A DNA stretch of 64,000 nucleotides from Alphaproteobacteria bacterium (GTDB lineage: Bacteria; Pseudomonadota; Alphaproteobacteria; Bin65), in assembly GCA_022819985.1 (NCBI GenBank), contig JAJEGH010000033.1:1-64000 (forward strand). The letters are read 5' to 3'. Each line of letters opens with the position of its first letter. Within the stretch, counting starts at the first letter, position 1. Position numbers and translations under genes: made by a program. Shown piece after piece: positions 37,244-47,371 of the stretch. The notes under the pieces are model-generated. The model did no database searches. It was not told the origin of the DNA and saw nothing but the letters and a program-made list of their open reading frames with translations.

Positions 37244-38784
37244 AGATTCGCGCGCAGATCGGCAAGGTCCTGAACCTCGACAAGTGCATCGGCTGCCACA
37301 CCTGCTCGGTGACCTGCAAGAATGTCTGGACCAGCCGCGAGGGCATGGAATACGCCTGGTTCAACAATGTCGAGACCAAGCCCGGCGTCGGCTATCCCAA
37401 GGAGTGGGAGAACCAGGAGGTCTGGAACGGCGGCTGGGTGCGCAAGAAGAACGGCCGCATCGTGCCCAAGATGGGCGGCAAGCTGCGCATCCTGGCGAAG
37501 ATCTTCGCCAACCCGGACATGCCGCAGATCGACGACTACTACGAGCCCTTCACCTTCGATTACGAGCATCTGCACAACGCGCCGGAATCGCAGACGCCGC
37601 CGACGGCGCGCCCGCGGTCGCTGATCAGCGGCGAGCGCATGGACAAGGTGAAATGGGGCCCGAACTGGGAGGAAATTCTCGGCGGCGAATTCTCCAAGCG
37701 CAGCAAGGACGTGAATTTCGAGGCGCTCGAAAAGGACATCTACGGCCAGTTCGAAAACACCTTCATGATGTATCTGCCGCGGCTGTGCGAGCATTGCCTC
37801 AACCCGAGCTGCGTCGCGGCCTGCCCCTCGGGCGCGATCTACAAGCGCGAGGAGGACGGCATCGTCCTGATCGACCAGGACAAGTGCCGCGGCTGGCGCA
37901 TGTGCGTCTCGGCCTGCCCCTACAAGAAGATCTATTACAACTGGCGGTCCGGCAAGTCGGAGAAATGCATCTTCTGCTATCCGCGGATCGAGGCCGGCCA
38001 GCCGACCGTCTGTTCGGAAACCTGCGTCGGGCGCATCCGCTATCTCGGCGTGCTGATGTACGACGCCGACCGGATCGAGGAAGCGGCGGCGGCGGAAGAC
38101 CCCCAGGATCTGTACCAGGCGCAGCTCGATATCTTCCTCGATCCCTTCGACCCGGCGGTGATCCGGCAGGCGCTGAAGGACGGGGTGCCCCAGGCCTGGA
38201 TCGACGCGGCGCAGCGCTCGCCGGTGTACCGGATGGCGATGGACTGGAAGGTCGCCTTCCCGCTCCATCCGGAATACCGCACCCTGCCGATGGTCTGGTA
38301 TGTGCCGCCGCTTTCGCCGATCCAGTCGGCGGCCGAGGCCGGCAAGCTGGGTTCCGAGGGCCTGATCCCGGACATCTCGCAATTGCGCATCCCGCTCCGG
38401 TATCTCGCCAACATGCTGACGGCGGGCGACGAGGCGCCGGTCAAGCTGGGGCTGGAGCGGATGCTCGCCATGCGGGTCTACATGCGCGCCAGGCATGTCG
38501 ACAACCGGCGCGAGCTGCGCGCCCTGGAGCAGGTCGGCCTCACCGAAACCGATGTCGAGGACATGTACCAGACCATGGCGATCGCGAACTACGAGGACCG
38601 CTTCGTGATTCCGACGACCCACCGCGAATATGCCGAGGAGGCCTTCGACCTGCGCGGCGAGTGCGGCTTCAGCTTCGGCGACGGCTGCAGCGGCGGCAGC
38701 GGCAAGCTCGACCTGTTCAGCCACGAGGTCCGGGTCGGGCCGAGCGCCGGCGGCCGGTCCGACCGGGTCGGCGCCCCCCGATGA
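37240..38784 (+). CDS. narH: Respiratory nitrate reductase beta subunit
   Basis: 514 residues. Four ferredoxin-type Cys clusters can be seen: CIGCHTCSVTC near residue 16, CEHCLNPSCVAACP, CRGWRMCVSACPYKK and CIFCYPRI with CVGRIR. In the third, Trp replaces a Cys, as expected for the NarH 3Fe-4S centre. It carries electrons from haem in NarI to NarG. ATG 37240 overlaps the narG stop. Confidence 0.98.
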   Translation: MKIRAQIGKVLNLDKCIGCHTCSVTCKNVWTSREGMEYAWFNNVETKPGVGYPKEWENQEVWNGGWVRKKNGRIVPKMGGKLRILAKIFANPDMPQIDDYYEPFTFDYEHLHNAPESQTPPTARPRSLISGERMDKVKWGPNWEEILGGEFSKRSKDVNFEALEKDIYGQFENTFMMYLPRLCEHCLNPSCVAACPSGAIYKREEDGIVLIDQDKCRGWRMCVSACPYKKIYYNWRSGKSEKCIFCYPRIEAGQPTVCSETCVGRIRYLGVLMYDADRIEEAAAAEDPQDLYQAQLDIFLDPFDPAVIRQALKDGVPQAWIDAAQRSPVYRMAMDWKVAFPLHPEYRTLPMVWYVPPLSPIQSAAEAGKLGSEGLIPDISQLRIPLRYLANMLTAGDEAPVKLGLERMLAMRVYMRARHVDNRRELRALEQVGLTETDVEDMYQTMAIANYEDRFVIPTTHREYAEEAFDLRGECGFSFGDGCSGGSGKLDLFSHEVRVGPSAGGRSDRVGAPR

Positions 38785-38808
38785 AGGCTTCACGATGAGG
38801 CTCGCACG

Positions 38809-39540
38809 ATGAAGACCTACCGGGCGCTGGCGGCTCTGCTGCAATATCCGTCCGCCGAGCTGGCCGCGGCGGCGGGCGAGGTCGCCGCGCTGGTCGGCGC
38901 GGAGGCGCGGCTGTCCCGGAAGGCCGCCGCGGCGATCGACCGGCTGGCGGCGCAATTGACGCTGGGCGACCTGCTGAGCGCGCAGGAGGCGTATGTCGGC
39001 CTGTTCGACCGGTCGCGCAGCCTGTCGCTGCACCTGTTCGAGCATATCCACGGCGAATCCCGCGACCGCGGCCAGGCGATGGTCAACCTGGCGGCGCATT
39101 ACGAGACGCACGGCTACAGCATCGAATCGAACGAGCTGCCCGACTATCTGCCGCTGTTCCTCGAATTCCTCTCGCTGGTCGAACCGCGCGAGGCGGCGGA
39201 CCTGCTGTCGGACGTCGCCCATATCCTCGCCGCGCTCCGCATCCGGCTGGAGCGGCGCGGCAGCGATTATGCCGGGATCTTCCAGGCGCTCGAGGAACTG
39301 GCCGCCCGGAAACCCGACCGCGCGGCCGTCGACAGCCTGCTCGAGCAGGACAAGCCGCCGGAAGACGAAGCGGCCGAGCTCGACAGGGAGTGGGAGGAAG
39401 CGCCCGCCTTCGGCGGCGCCCCGGCCGGCGCCCCGGACGGCAGTTGCGCCGCGGCGCGCGACACCCTCAACCGCATGGCGGAGCTGGCGGCGGCCCCCCA
39501 TTCGCACGAACAGGCCCCGCACGAACAAGACGGAGCATGA
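38809..39540 (+). CDS. narJ: Nitrate reductase assembly chaperone
   Basis: 243 residues, all helical, TorD-type. Typical blocks are LLQYPSAELAAA and SLHLFEHIHGESRDRGQAMVNL. The chaperone holds NarGH until molybdenum cofactor and haem are in place. The C-terminal 70 residues are a low-complexity Ala/Glu/Pro tail, which is longer than usual. The stop overlaps the narI start by four bases. Confidence 0.95.
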   Translation: MKTYRALAALLQYPSAELAAAAGEVAALVGAEARLSRKAAAAIDRLAAQLTLGDLLSAQEAYVGLFDRSRSLSLHLFEHIHGESRDRGQAMVNLAAHYETHGYSIESNELPDYLPLFLEFLSLVEPREAADLLSDVAHILAALRIRLERRGSDYAGIFQALEELAARKPDRAAVDSLLEQDKPPEDEAAELDREWEEAPAFGGAPAGAPDGSCAAARDTLNRMAELAAAPHSHEQAPHEQDGA

Positions 39541-40247
39541 TCATGGGCGACTGGTTCCATATCCTCGTCTTCGGCTACTACCCCTATTTCGCGGCGACCG
39601 TGTTCCTGGCCGGCAGCCTGATCCGCTTCGACCGCGAGCAGTACACCTGGCGCAGCGGATCGAGCCAGCTGCTGCGGCGCCGGCAGCTGATCATGGGCAG
39701 CGTGCTGTTCCACGTCGGCATCCTGATGCTGTTCCTGGGCCATCTCGTCGGCCTGCTGACCCCGAAGGAGATCTACCACGCCGTCGGCCTCAGCTCCGGC
39801 GCCAAGCAGATGCTGGCGATCATCGCCGGCGGCGTCTTCGGCATCGTCTGCTTCATCGGCCTCACCATGCTCTTGCACCGGCGGATTGCCGACCCGCGCA
39901 TCCGCCGGACGTCGAGCGTCATGGACATCGCGATCCTGGCGATCCTGTGGCTGCAGCTGGTGCTCGGCATGGCGACAATCCCCTTCTCCTGGGCGCACCG
40001 GGAGGGCGGCGAGGTCATGGTCGCCCTATCCCTGTGGGCGCAGAAGATCGTCACCTTCCAGGCCGATGCGGCGGACTATGTCGCCGACGTCCACTGGGTC
40101 TACCAGCTGCACATCTTCCTCGGCGTCACCATCTTCCTCATCTTCCCGTTCAGCCGCCTGGTCCATATCTGGAGCGCGCCGGTCGGCTATCTCGGGCGGC
40201 GCGGCTACCAGGTGGTGCGCACCCGCGAAGGCCGCCGCCCGGCCTGA
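39537..40247 (+). CDS. narI: Respiratory nitrate reductase gamma subunit (cytochrome b)
   Basis: 236 residues with five membrane helices. The haem-ligand His pairs are His59 and His69 in FHVGILMLFLGHL, and His192 and His210 in LHIFLGVTIF and RLVHIW, with the 18-residue spacing of NarI. It takes electrons from quinol at the outer side of the membrane. The start ATG 39537 overlaps the narJ stop; ATG 39543 is two codons on. Confidence 0.97.
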   Translation: MIMGDWFHILVFGYYPYFAATVFLAGSLIRFDREQYTWRSGSSQLLRRRQLIMGSVLFHVGILMLFLGHLVGLLTPKEIYHAVGLSSGAKQMLAIIAGGVFGIVCFIGLTMLLHRRIADPRIRRTSSVMDIAILAILWLQLVLGMATIPFSWAHREGGEVMVALSLWAQKIVTFQADAADYVADVHWVYQLHIFLGVTIFLIFPFSRLVHIWSAPVGYLGRRGYQVVRTREGRRPA

Positions 40248-40269
40248 TTGGGACAGGCCCGATCCGGAC

Positions 40270-41046
40270 ATGACCGATTCGACCATGACCGAAATCCGCG
40301 TCAACGGCCGCTGCATCGACGAAGACGCGATCCTGCGCGAGATGCAGTATCACCCGGCCGAAAACGTCGCCGCGGCGCGCCATGCGGCGGCCGAATGGCT
40401 CGTGATCCGCGCCCTGCTGCTCGACCGGGCCGGCGCGCTCGGGATCGACGAACCGGACGAAACGGCGGCGGTCGAGGCCGTGATCGAGCGCGAGGTCGAC
40501 GTGCCGGCGCCGGCTGAGGCCGAATGCCGCCGCTATTACGACAACAACCCGGCGCGCTTCCGCAGCGCCGACCTGGTCGAGGCGGCGCACATCCTGCTGG
40601 CCGCCGCGCCCGACGATGCGGACGCGCGCGCCGCGGCCGAGGACCGCGCCGGAGAGCTGATCGCGCTGCTGGCCGGCGCGCCGGAGCGGTTCGGCGACTT
40701 GGCGCGGGCGCATTCGGCCTGCGATTCGCGGCACAGTGACGGCCGGCTCGGCCAGCTGTCGCGCGGCGATACGGTGCCGGAGATGGAGACCTTCCTGTTC
40801 AACCTGGAGGAGGGGCAGATCTCGCCGGTCCCGGTCAAGACGCGCTACGGCGTCCATGTCGTGCGCGTCGACAAGCGCGTGCCGGGGCGGGCGCTGCCCT
40901 ACGAGGGGGTGGCCGGCAAGGTGGCGGACTATCTGAAGGAGGCGTCCTGGCGGCGCGCCTTCCGGCAGTATGTCCAGCTGCTCGCCGGCGACGCCCGCAT
41001 TTCCGGCTTCGACATCGCCACCGCGGAGAGCCCGCTGGTTCAATAA
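40270..41046 (+). CDS. Parvulin-type peptidyl-prolyl isomerase
   Basis: 258 residues. The parvulin domain at about 105-210 has VEAAHILLAA, FGDLARAHSACDSRHSDGRLGQLSRGD and VKTRYGVHVVRVDKR. No signal peptide is visible, so it acts in the cytoplasm, unlike SurA. Similar genes end many nar operons and are thought to help fold or mature NarG, much as NifM does for NifH. It stands 22 bases after narI and is the last gene of the operon, convergent with hppA. Confidence 0.9.
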   Translation: MTDSTMTEIRVNGRCIDEDAILREMQYHPAENVAAARHAAAEWLVIRALLLDRAGALGIDEPDETAAVEAVIEREVDVPAPAEAECRRYYDNNPARFRSADLVEAAHILLAAAPDDADARAAAEDRAGELIALLAGAPERFGDLARAHSACDSRHSDGRLGQLSRGDTVPEMETFLFNLEEGQISPVPVKTRYGVHVVRVDKRVPGRALPYEGVAGKVADYLKEASWRRAFRQYVQLLAGDARISGFDIATAESPLVQ

Positions 41047-41182
41047 CGCGCGGCGGCGCACCGAAAGCCCTCGCATCCGGTCCAGGATTCCGTCCCGGTC
41101 GCCGGAAACCGCGGGTCGGCGCTCAAGCCTCTGACAGCATTGTCACGGCAGCGAAGCGGCACGGGCCGACCGGCGCACGCAT

Positions 41183-43270
41183 CTAATGCGCCAGCACCGC
41201 CAGCATGAGCAGAGCAACGATGTTGGTAATCTTGATCATCGGGTTGACTGCCGGCCCGGCGGTATCCTTGTAGGGATCGCCGACCGTGTCGCCCGTCACG
41301 GCGGCCTTGTGGGCCTCGCTGCCCTTGCCGCCGTGGTTGCCATCCTCGATGAATTTCTTGGCGTTGTCCCAGGCGCCGCCGCCGGCGGTCATCGACAGGG
41401 CGACGAACAGGCCGGTCGCGATCACACCAAGGAGCATGGCGCCGACGCAGGAAAGAGCTGCCGACTTGCCGCCGATCGCCCAGATCACCAGGAACAGCAC
41501 GATCGGAGAGAGGACCGGCAGCATCGACGGCACGATCATCTCCTTGATCGCGGCCCTGGTGAGCAGGTCGACGCAACGGCCGTATTCCGGCTTGCCGGTG
41601 CCTTCCATGATGCCGGGGATTTCCCGGAACTGGCGGCGCACCTCCATGACGACCGATCCGGCGGCCCGGCCGACCGCCGTCATGCCGAGCGCGCCGAACA
41701 GGTAGGGCAGCAGGCCGCCGACGATCAGGCCGACCACGACATACGGATTGGACAGCGCAAAGTTCACGTTCACGTCCTTGAAGAAGGGCACCTCCGCCGT
41801 CTTGAAGTAGGCGATATCCTGGGTATAGGCGGCGAACAGCACCAGCGCGCCCAGGCCGGCCGAACCGATCGCGTAGCCCTTGGTCACGGCCTTGGTCGTG
41901 TTGCCCACGGCGTCCAACGCGTCGGTCGTGTTGCGCACCTCTTCTTCCAGTTCGGCCATTTCGGCGATGCCGCCGGCATTGTCGGTGACCGGGCCGTAAG
42001 CGTCGAGTGCCACGACCATGCCGGCGAGGGCCAGCATCGCGGTCACGGCGATGGCGATGCCGAACAGGCCGGCTACCAGGTAGGTCGCCAGAATAGCGAC
42101 GCAGATGATGATCGCCGGCAGGGCGGTGGCTTCCATTGAAATGGCGAGGCCCTGGATGACGTTCGTGGCGTGGCCAGTCTCCGAGGATTTGGCGACCGAG
42201 CGGACCGGCCGGTAATCCGTGCCGGTGTAGTATTCCGTGACCCAGATGATCAGGCCGGTGACCACCAGGCCGATCACGGCACAGACGAACAGGTCCATGC
42301 CGGTGAAGGCGGTTCCGCCGGCGTTGAAGGCCGTGTCGAAGCCGAGGACGAGTTCGGTGACGATGGCGATGCCGACAAGCGACAGGACGGCCGCCGCGAT
42401 GAAGCCCTTGTACAGCGCGCCCATGATGTTGCCGGACGCACCGAGCCGGACGAAATAGGTGCCGACGATCGAGGCAATAATGCAGACGCCGCCGATGGCG
42501 AGCGGATAGATCAGGCCCTCCACCATGCCGAAGATCAGCGCCAACACCATGGTGGCGACGACCGTCACGGCGTAGGTCTCGAACAGGTCGGCCGCCATGC
42601 CGGCGCAGTCGCCGACGTTGTCGCCGACATTGTCGGCGATCACGGCCGGGTTGCGGGGGTCGTCTTCCGGAATGCCGGCTTCGACCTTGCCGACCAGGTC
42701 GGCGCCGACATCGGCACCCTTGGTGAAGATGCCGCCGCCGAGCCGAGCGAAAATCGAGATCAGCGAAGCGCCGAAGCCGAGCGCCACCAGTGCGTCGACC
42801 AGGCCGCGCTGGTCCACGCCCAAAGCGTTCAGGACGAGCAGGTATCCGGCGACCGCCAGCAGGGCGAGGCCTGCCACCAGCATCCCGGTAACCGCGCCCG
42901 CCTGAAACGCGATCTTCAGCCCCTGGGCAAGCCCCTGGCGCGCCGCTTCAGCCGTCCGGACATTGGCCCGGACCGACACATTCATACCGATATAGCCGGC
43001 CGCGCCAGACAGGATGGCGCCGATTGCGAAACCGACAGCAACCCACACGCCGAGCAGCAGGGCCACAATGACCGCGATTGCGACGCCGGCCACGGCGATC
43101 GTCAGATATTGGCGGTTCAGATAGGCCCGCGCGCCTTCCTGAACGGCGGCGGCGATCTCCTGCATCCTCTCGTTGCCCGCCCCGGCCGACAGCACCATGC
43201 GACTGGTGACAATGCCGTAGACGACCGCAAGCAGCGCGCAGACGAGCGCGAAATACGGTACCCAGTCCAT
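41183..43270 (-). CDS. hppA: Membrane proton-translocating pyrophosphatase
   Basis: 695 residues with about 16 membrane helices. The substrate motif is [21 protein letters not shown] and [19 protein letters not shown], and the second Mg-PPi site lies near the C-terminus ([19 protein letters not shown]). GNTTKA carries Lys where K+-dependent enzymes have Ala, which marks the K+-independent, proton-pumping type. It splits pyrophosphate and pumps H+ out of the cytoplasm. ATG 43270 (MDWVPYF) was chosen for the hydrophobic start. It lies downstream of thiL on the same strand, with 246 bases between that may hold its own promoter. Confidence 0.97.
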   Translation of the reverse strand: MDWVPYFALVCALLAVVYGIVTSRMVLSAGAGNERMQEIAAAVQEGARAYLNRQYLTIAVAGVAIAVIVALLLGVWVAVGFAIGAILSGAAGYIGMNVSVRANVRTAEAARQGLAQGLKIAFQAGAVTGMLVAGLALLAVAGYLLVLNALGVDQRGLVDALVALGFGASLISIFARLGGGIFTKGADVGADLVGKVEAGIPEDDPRNPAVIADNVGDNVGDCAGMAADLFETYAVTVVATMVLALIFGMVEGLIYPLAIGGVCIIASIVGTYFVRLGASGNIMGALYKGFIAAAVLSLVGIAIVTELVLGFDTAFNAGGTAFTGMDLFVCAVIGLVVTGLIIWVTEYYTGTDYRPVRSVAKSSETGHATNVIQGLAISMEATALPAIIICVAILATYLVAGLFGIAIAVTAMLALAGMVVALDAYGPVTDNAGGIAEMAELEEEVRNTTDALDAVGNTTKAVTKGYAIGSAGLGALVLFAAYTQDIAYFKTAEVPFFKDVNVNFALSNPYVVVGLIVGGLLPYLFGALGMTAVGRAAGSVVMEVRRQFREIPGIMEGTGKPEYGRCVDLLTRAAIKEMIVPSMLPVLSPIVLFLVIWAIGGKSAALSCVGAMLLGVIATGLFVALSMTAGGGAWDNAKKFIEDGNHGGKGSEAHKAAVTGDTVGDPYKDTAGPAVNPMIKITNIVALLMLAVLAH

Positions 43271-43516
43271 TTCAGGAATGTCCTCTTCCCAAGCTTCTCT
43301 TCGCGGAGTCCGTCCGGAGGCCCGGCCAACGCCAGGACTCCACAATACGCGGCTTCCGATGAGGTCCGGCCCCGTTGCCGGTCATTGTCGGGCGCATGGC
43401 CGGCGGATCGATCTCCGATGCGCCCCGGCGCGCCCGGCGATGCGGCCGGACAATGCCGAAACGATCGAGGGCTAGCAATGTGACAAGTTTGCGGCGCAAG
43501 CCTGTGCGGACGACAG

Positions 43517-44497
43517 CTAACGGTGCCGCCATCCGGTTCGCGCGACGGAAACAGGCGCCCCGCGCCGGTCGAGCACCTGTATGCCTGAGCCCGGCCTCAT
43601 TCTGCCGATCCGGGTGACAGGGGTTTCCGTTTGCCGGGCGGTCTCCCTGACCGCATCCCGCCGATCCGGCGGCGCCGTGAATGCGAGTTCGTAGTCGTCG
43701 CCCGCCACGATCCGCCCGGTCTCGGGAAAGGAGGACGCCTCGGCGGCAGTGGACCGCGGCACCTCCGCCAGCAGGATTTCGGCCGCAAGACCCGATGCCC
43801 GCGCCAGATGGCCGAGGTCCGCAACCAGCCCGTCGGAAACATCCAGACACGCCGTCGCCATGCCGACCAGGGCAGGGCCGAGCTCGACCCGGGGCTCGGG
43901 AAGCTGGTAGCGGTCGACCGCATACCGCCGCTGCGCTTCGTCGAGCCCGGCCGCCTCACCGCAGCAGACCTGCAGGCCGAGGCCGCCATCGCCGATCGTT
44001 CCCGAAACCCAGACATCGTCGCCGGCCGACGCCCCGCTGCGGCGCAGCGCCGGGCCGTGCGCGAGGCGGCCGATCGCGGTGACCGCGAGCATCGCCGGCC
44101 CGACGCCGTCGACCGTATCGCCGCCGATCAGGGTGACGCCGTAGCGCGTCTGATCCGCCGCCAGGCCCCGCGCCAGGGCGGCGACCCAGTCGTCGCCCCG
44201 TTCCTCCGAAATCCGGAGCGCGAGGGTGTAGACTTCCGGCGTCGCCCCCATCGCCGCCAGATCGGACAGATTCACCCTGAGCGCCTTCTGCGCGATGCGA
44301 TCGGGCGGGTCGTCCGGCCGGAAATGCGTTCCCTCGACAAGGGCGTCGGTCGTGACGATGCGGTCCGCGCCGTCGGCGACGTCGAGCAAGGCGGCATCGT
44401 CGGTCAGTCCGAACGCGCCGGACCGGCCGGCCGCCAAGGGCGCAAAATAGCGAGCTATAAGGTCGAATTCGCCCGACCGGGCGCTCCGCGCCGCCAC
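43517..44497 (-). CDS. thiL: Thiamine-monophosphate kinase
   Basis: 326 residues. It starts GEFDLIARYFAPLA, with the ATP/Mg motifs LTDDAALL, DALVEGTHF, RVNLSDLAAMGATP and LIGGDTV, and LDVSDGLVADLGHLA later. It phosphorylates thiamine monophosphate to the cofactor. GTG 44497 follows a GGAGG site five bases after nusB; an in-frame TTG at 44530 would overlap nusB. Final gene of the rib-nusB-thiL operon. Confidence 0.95.
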   Translation of the reverse strand: MAARSARSGEFDLIARYFAPLAAGRSGAFGLTDDAALLDVADGADRIVTTDALVEGTHFRPDDPPDRIAQKALRVNLSDLAAMGATPEVYTLALRISEERGDDWVAALARGLAADQTRYGVTLIGGDTVDGVGPAMLAVTAIGRLAHGPALRRSGASAGDDVWVSGTIGDGGLGLQVCCGEAAGLDEAQRRYAVDRYQLPEPRVELGPALVGMATACLDVSDGLVADLGHLARASGLAAEILLAEVPRSTAAEASSFPETGRIVAGDDYELAFTAPPDRRDAVRETARQTETPVTRIGRMRPGSGIQVLDRRGAPVSVARTGWRHR

Positions 44498-44501
44498 GGC
44501 A

Positions 44502-45110
44502 TCAGGCCTCCGGCCCGGCGGCTCCGCCAACTACGGGTCCGACCTCGTCCCCTGCCGGAGCGGAATTCCGGATCTCCGTCGGTTCCGACGCTTCGGACCC
44601 TTCGCTGAACTCCCCGGACCGCAGGGTCCGGGCCAGGCGATTGAGCACGCCGTTTACAAAGGCGGGCTCGCGCTTGTCGAAGAAGACCCGGGCGACATTG
44701 ACATATTCGGCGATGACGACGCGGGCCGGCGTCTCCGCCCGGCCGAGCAACTCCCAGGCGCCGGCATTGAGCAGCGCGACCAGGACACGGTCCATCCGTT
44801 CCAGCGCCCAGTTTTCGGACAGCGACTCCGCGATCATCCGGTTGAGCGCCGCCCGGTCGCCGCAGGCGCCGCGAACGATTTCCTCGAACAGCGCCTTGTC
44901 CGCGGCGGCCGCCGGGCCCGCTTCGCGCATCCGGTGCAGATGGAATTCGTCGACGACATCGTCCGGTACAGCATCCGTCGCGCCGAGCTGATAGAGCGCC
45001 TGCACGGCTGCAATCCGGGCTTGCGTCCGCCGGTCGGAGCGCCGGGCAGCCGGGCGGCCGGACCCGGCTTCGGGAAGGGCGTCGCTGGTCCCTGCCGGGG
45101 CTGCCGTCAT
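44502..45110 (-). CDS. nusB: Transcription antitermination factor NusB
   Basis: 202 residues. The helical NusB core spans about 27-165 (RIAAVQALYQL, LNRMIAESLSENWALERMDRVLVALLNAGAWELL, VIAEYVNVARVFFDKREPAFVNGVLNRLA). It binds boxA RNA with NusE for rRNA antitermination. Both ends carry Ala/Gly-rich extensions not needed for the fold, longer than in most species. It starts four bases after ribH. Confidence 0.95.
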   Translation of the reverse strand: MTAAPAGTSDALPEAGSGRPAARRSDRRTQARIAAVQALYQLGATDAVPDDVVDEFHLHRMREAGPAAAADKALFEEIVRGACGDRAALNRMIAESLSENWALERMDRVLVALLNAGAWELLGRAETPARVVIAEYVNVARVFFDKREPAFVNGVLNRLARTLRSGEFSEGSEASEPTEIRNSAPAGDEVGPVVGGAAGPEA

Positions 45111-45114
45111 GGCC

Positions 45115-45549
45115 TCAGGTGCCGGTGAAGCGGCGCTTCACCTCAATCATGCGCAGGCAGGCCACGACAGCGTCGCGGCCCTTGTCCTTTTGCTTCGGAT
45201 CGGCGCGGACGACGGCCTGTTCCCGGTTCTCCGTCGTGAGGATGCCGTAGCCGATGGGTGCGCGCTTGTGCAACGCCAGTTCCTGTAGGCCGCGCGCGCT
45301 TTCCGAGCAGACATAGTCGTAGTGGGTGGTTTCGCCGCGAATCACGCAGCCCAGAGCCACGAAACCGTCGAACCGGTCGAGAGCGAAATTGATCGTCGCC
45401 GGAATTTCGAACGTGCCCGGCACGTCGATCCGTTCCCAGGTTGCGCCGACCTCGGTCAGCGCCGCCTCTGCGCCCTGCACCAGCAGGTTGGCAATATCGG
45501 TGTAGAATCGCGCCTCGACGATAAGAATGTGGGGTGGGCGGGAGTTCAT
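45115..45549 (-). CDS. ribH: 6,7-dimethyl-8-ribityllumazine synthase
   Basis: 144 residues. Blocks are LIVEARFYTDIANLLVQGA, VPGTFEIPATINFAL, GCVIRGETTHYDYVC and PIGYGILTTENREQAVVRA. It joins the pyrimidine from RibD with dihydroxybutanone phosphate from RibB. The usual Phe at the ring-stacking position is Phe15 in ARFYTD. It starts 14 bases after ribB in the same operon. Confidence 0.97.
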   Translation of the reverse strand: MNSRPPHILIVEARFYTDIANLLVQGAEAALTEVGATWERIDVPGTFEIPATINFALDRFDGFVALGCVIRGETTHYDYVCSESARGLQELALHKRAPIGYGILTTENREQAVVRADPKQKDKGRDAVVACLRMIEVKRRFTGT

Positions 45550-45563
45550 GCGGGCGCCCGGCT

Positions 45564-46739
45564 CTATTCGGCCGGAATCGGCCGGCGCTCGCCGATCGAA
45601 AGATCGTAGCCGTCCAGACCGATCACCGTGCGGTTGCTGTTGGTCAGAAGGATCATGTCGCGGATGCCGAGATCCGTCAGTATCTGTGCACCGACGCCGT
45701 AGTTGCGCAGCTCGCCTTGCGGCCCGCCGCCCTTGTCGCCGACCGATGCGCGGTTTCCCAGATGGCCCGATGTTGCCAGTGACAAGGGCTCGCGGATCAG
45801 AACGGCGGCGCCGCGGCCGGCATTGCCGATCATCCGCATGGCACGCTGGAGTTCGCCCGACTTGCCCGTGCCGGCCTGGTACAGGAGATCGCTGAACACG
45901 TTGAGTGCGTGCATCCGGACCATGACCGGCGCACCGTCCGCGATATCGCCCTTGACCAGTGCGATATGCTCGGTGCCGGAAATCCGGTTGCGGTAAATGA
46001 TGGCGCGGAAAGTGCCGCCGAAATCCGACGTGAAATCGCCTTCCTCCACCCGCTCGACAATCTTGTCGAAGCGCCGGCGATAGGCGATCAGGTGCTCGAT
46101 CGATCCGATTTTCAGACCGTGGAACTGCGCGAAGGCGACGAGCTGCGGCAGCCGCGCCATCGAGCCGTCCTCGTCCATGATCTCGCAGATCACGCCGGAA
46201 GCGTGCAGCCCGGCCAGCCGCGCCAGGTCGACTGCCGCCTCGGTGTGGCCGGTCCGCACCAGCACGCCGCCGTCGCGCGCGACCAGCGGGAACACATGGC
46301 CGGGAGTCGTGATCGCGCTGGCGTCGGAAGCTTCGTCGATCGCCACCGCGACGGTATGCGCCCGGTCGTGGGCGGAAATGCCGGTCGTCACCCCCTCGCG
46401 CGCCTCGATGGAGACCGTGAAGGCCGTCGAAAACCGGCTGTTGTTCTTCTGGGGCATCAGTTGCAGGCCGAGATGGGCCGCCCGTTCCCCCGTCATGGCG
46501 AGGCAGATCAGGCCGCGGCCATATTTGGCCATGAAGTTGATCGCCTCCGGCGTCGCCTTTTCCGCCGGGATCACCAAGTCGCCTTCGTTCTCCCGGTCCT
46601 CGTCGTCGACCAGGATGAACATCCTGCCCCTGCGCGCGTCCTCGATGATCTCCTCGATCGGCGACAGGAAGGCCAGGTCGTCCGCTGCCCGGCGCACGTC
46701 CCGCTTCGATACCAGGCTCAGATGTTCGCGATTGCTCAC
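45564..46739 (-). CDS. ribB: 3,4-dihydroxy-2-butanone 4-phosphate synthase with degenerate GTP cyclohydrolase II-like domain
   Basis: 391 residues in two halves. The N-terminal synthase domain is intact: DDEDRENEGD at 45-54 and RTGHTEAAVDLARLAG at 162-177. The C-terminal half keeps the GCHII outline (GTEHIALVKGD near 255-265) but the zinc-binding Cys residues are gone (HALNVFSDLLYQAGTG at 277-292). It should make dihydroxybutanone phosphate but not open GTP, so a separate RibA is needed elsewhere. Such RibBX-type hybrids are common in alphaproteobacteria. It overlaps ribE by four bases. Confidence 0.93.
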   Translation of the reverse strand: MSNREHLSLVSKRDVRRAADDLAFLSPIEEIIEDARRGRMFILVDDEDRENEGDLVIPAEKATPEAINFMAKYGRGLICLAMTGERAAHLGLQLMPQKNNSRFSTAFTVSIEAREGVTTGISAHDRAHTVAVAIDEASDASAITTPGHVFPLVARDGGVLVRTGHTEAAVDLARLAGLHASGVICEIMDEDGSMARLPQLVAFAQFHGLKIGSIEHLIAYRRRFDKIVERVEEGDFTSDFGGTFRAIIYRNRISGTEHIALVKGDIADGAPVMVRMHALNVFSDLLYQAGTGKSGELQRAMRMIGNAGRGAAVLIREPLSLATSGHLGNRASVGDKGGGPQGELRNYGVGAQILTDLGIRDMILLTNSNRTVIGLDGYDLSIGERRPIPAE

Positions 46740-47371
46740 GCCGAGACCTCTCCGCTCGCCGGCCCGACCGCCAGCATACGCTGAACGTAACGCGCCATCA
46801 GGTCCACTTCCAGATTGATCGCGCCGCCCTGCTGCAAATCGCCCAAGGTTGTCATGGCCAGCGTGTGCGGAATCAGGTTTACGGAAAATCCCGTGACCGC
46901 GTCGTCTTCGCCGTCGTCAACGGCGTTGACTGTCAACGAAACGCCATCGACCGCGACGGAACCCTTCGATGCGATGAATCTGCCGAACGCCCGGTCGACG
47001 GCGAAACGGAAAACCTCACTGCCGGACGCCGGTTCGCGCGACACCGCCCGGCCTATCGTGTCGACATGGCCGGCAACTATATGCCCGCCCAGTTCATCCT
47101 GCGCCCGCAGGGCCCGCTCCAGGTTGATGCGCCGGCCTTCGCGCCAGTCGCCCAGGGTGGTGCAGGAGAGGGTTTCGTCCGACGCCTGCACGGCAAACCA
47201 GTCCGGCCCGGTCTCAACTACCGTCAGGCAGACACCGCTGCACGCGATCGAGGCTCCGATGGCGATGCCGGCCGTGTCGTACGCCGTGCCGATCTCGAAC
47301 CGCGTGTCGCTGCCGGCCGGCCGCGTGCGGCTGCGGATGCGGCCGATGTCGGTTACGATTCCGGTGAACAT
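46736..47371 (-). CDS. ribE: Riboflavin synthase alpha subunit
   Basis: 211 residues made of two tandem lumazine-binding domains. It begins [10 protein letters not shown]; matching repeat motifs are SIACSGVCLTVV and KGSVAVDGVSLTVN. The enzyme dismutates two lumazines into riboflavin and recycled pyrimidine. The start overlaps the ribD end by 19 bases, so translation is coupled. Called ribE here; some annotations use ribC. Confidence 0.96.
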   Translation of the reverse strand: MFTGIVTDIGRIRSRTRPAGSDTRFEIGTAYDTAGIAIGASIACSGVCLTVVETGPDWFAVQASDETLSCTTLGDWREGRRINLERALRAQDELGGHIVAGHVDTIGRAVSREPASGSEVFRFAVDRAFGRFIASKGSVAVDGVSLTVNAVDDGEDDAVTGFSVNLIPHTLAMTTLGDLQQGGAINLEVDLMARYVQRMLAVGPASGEVSA

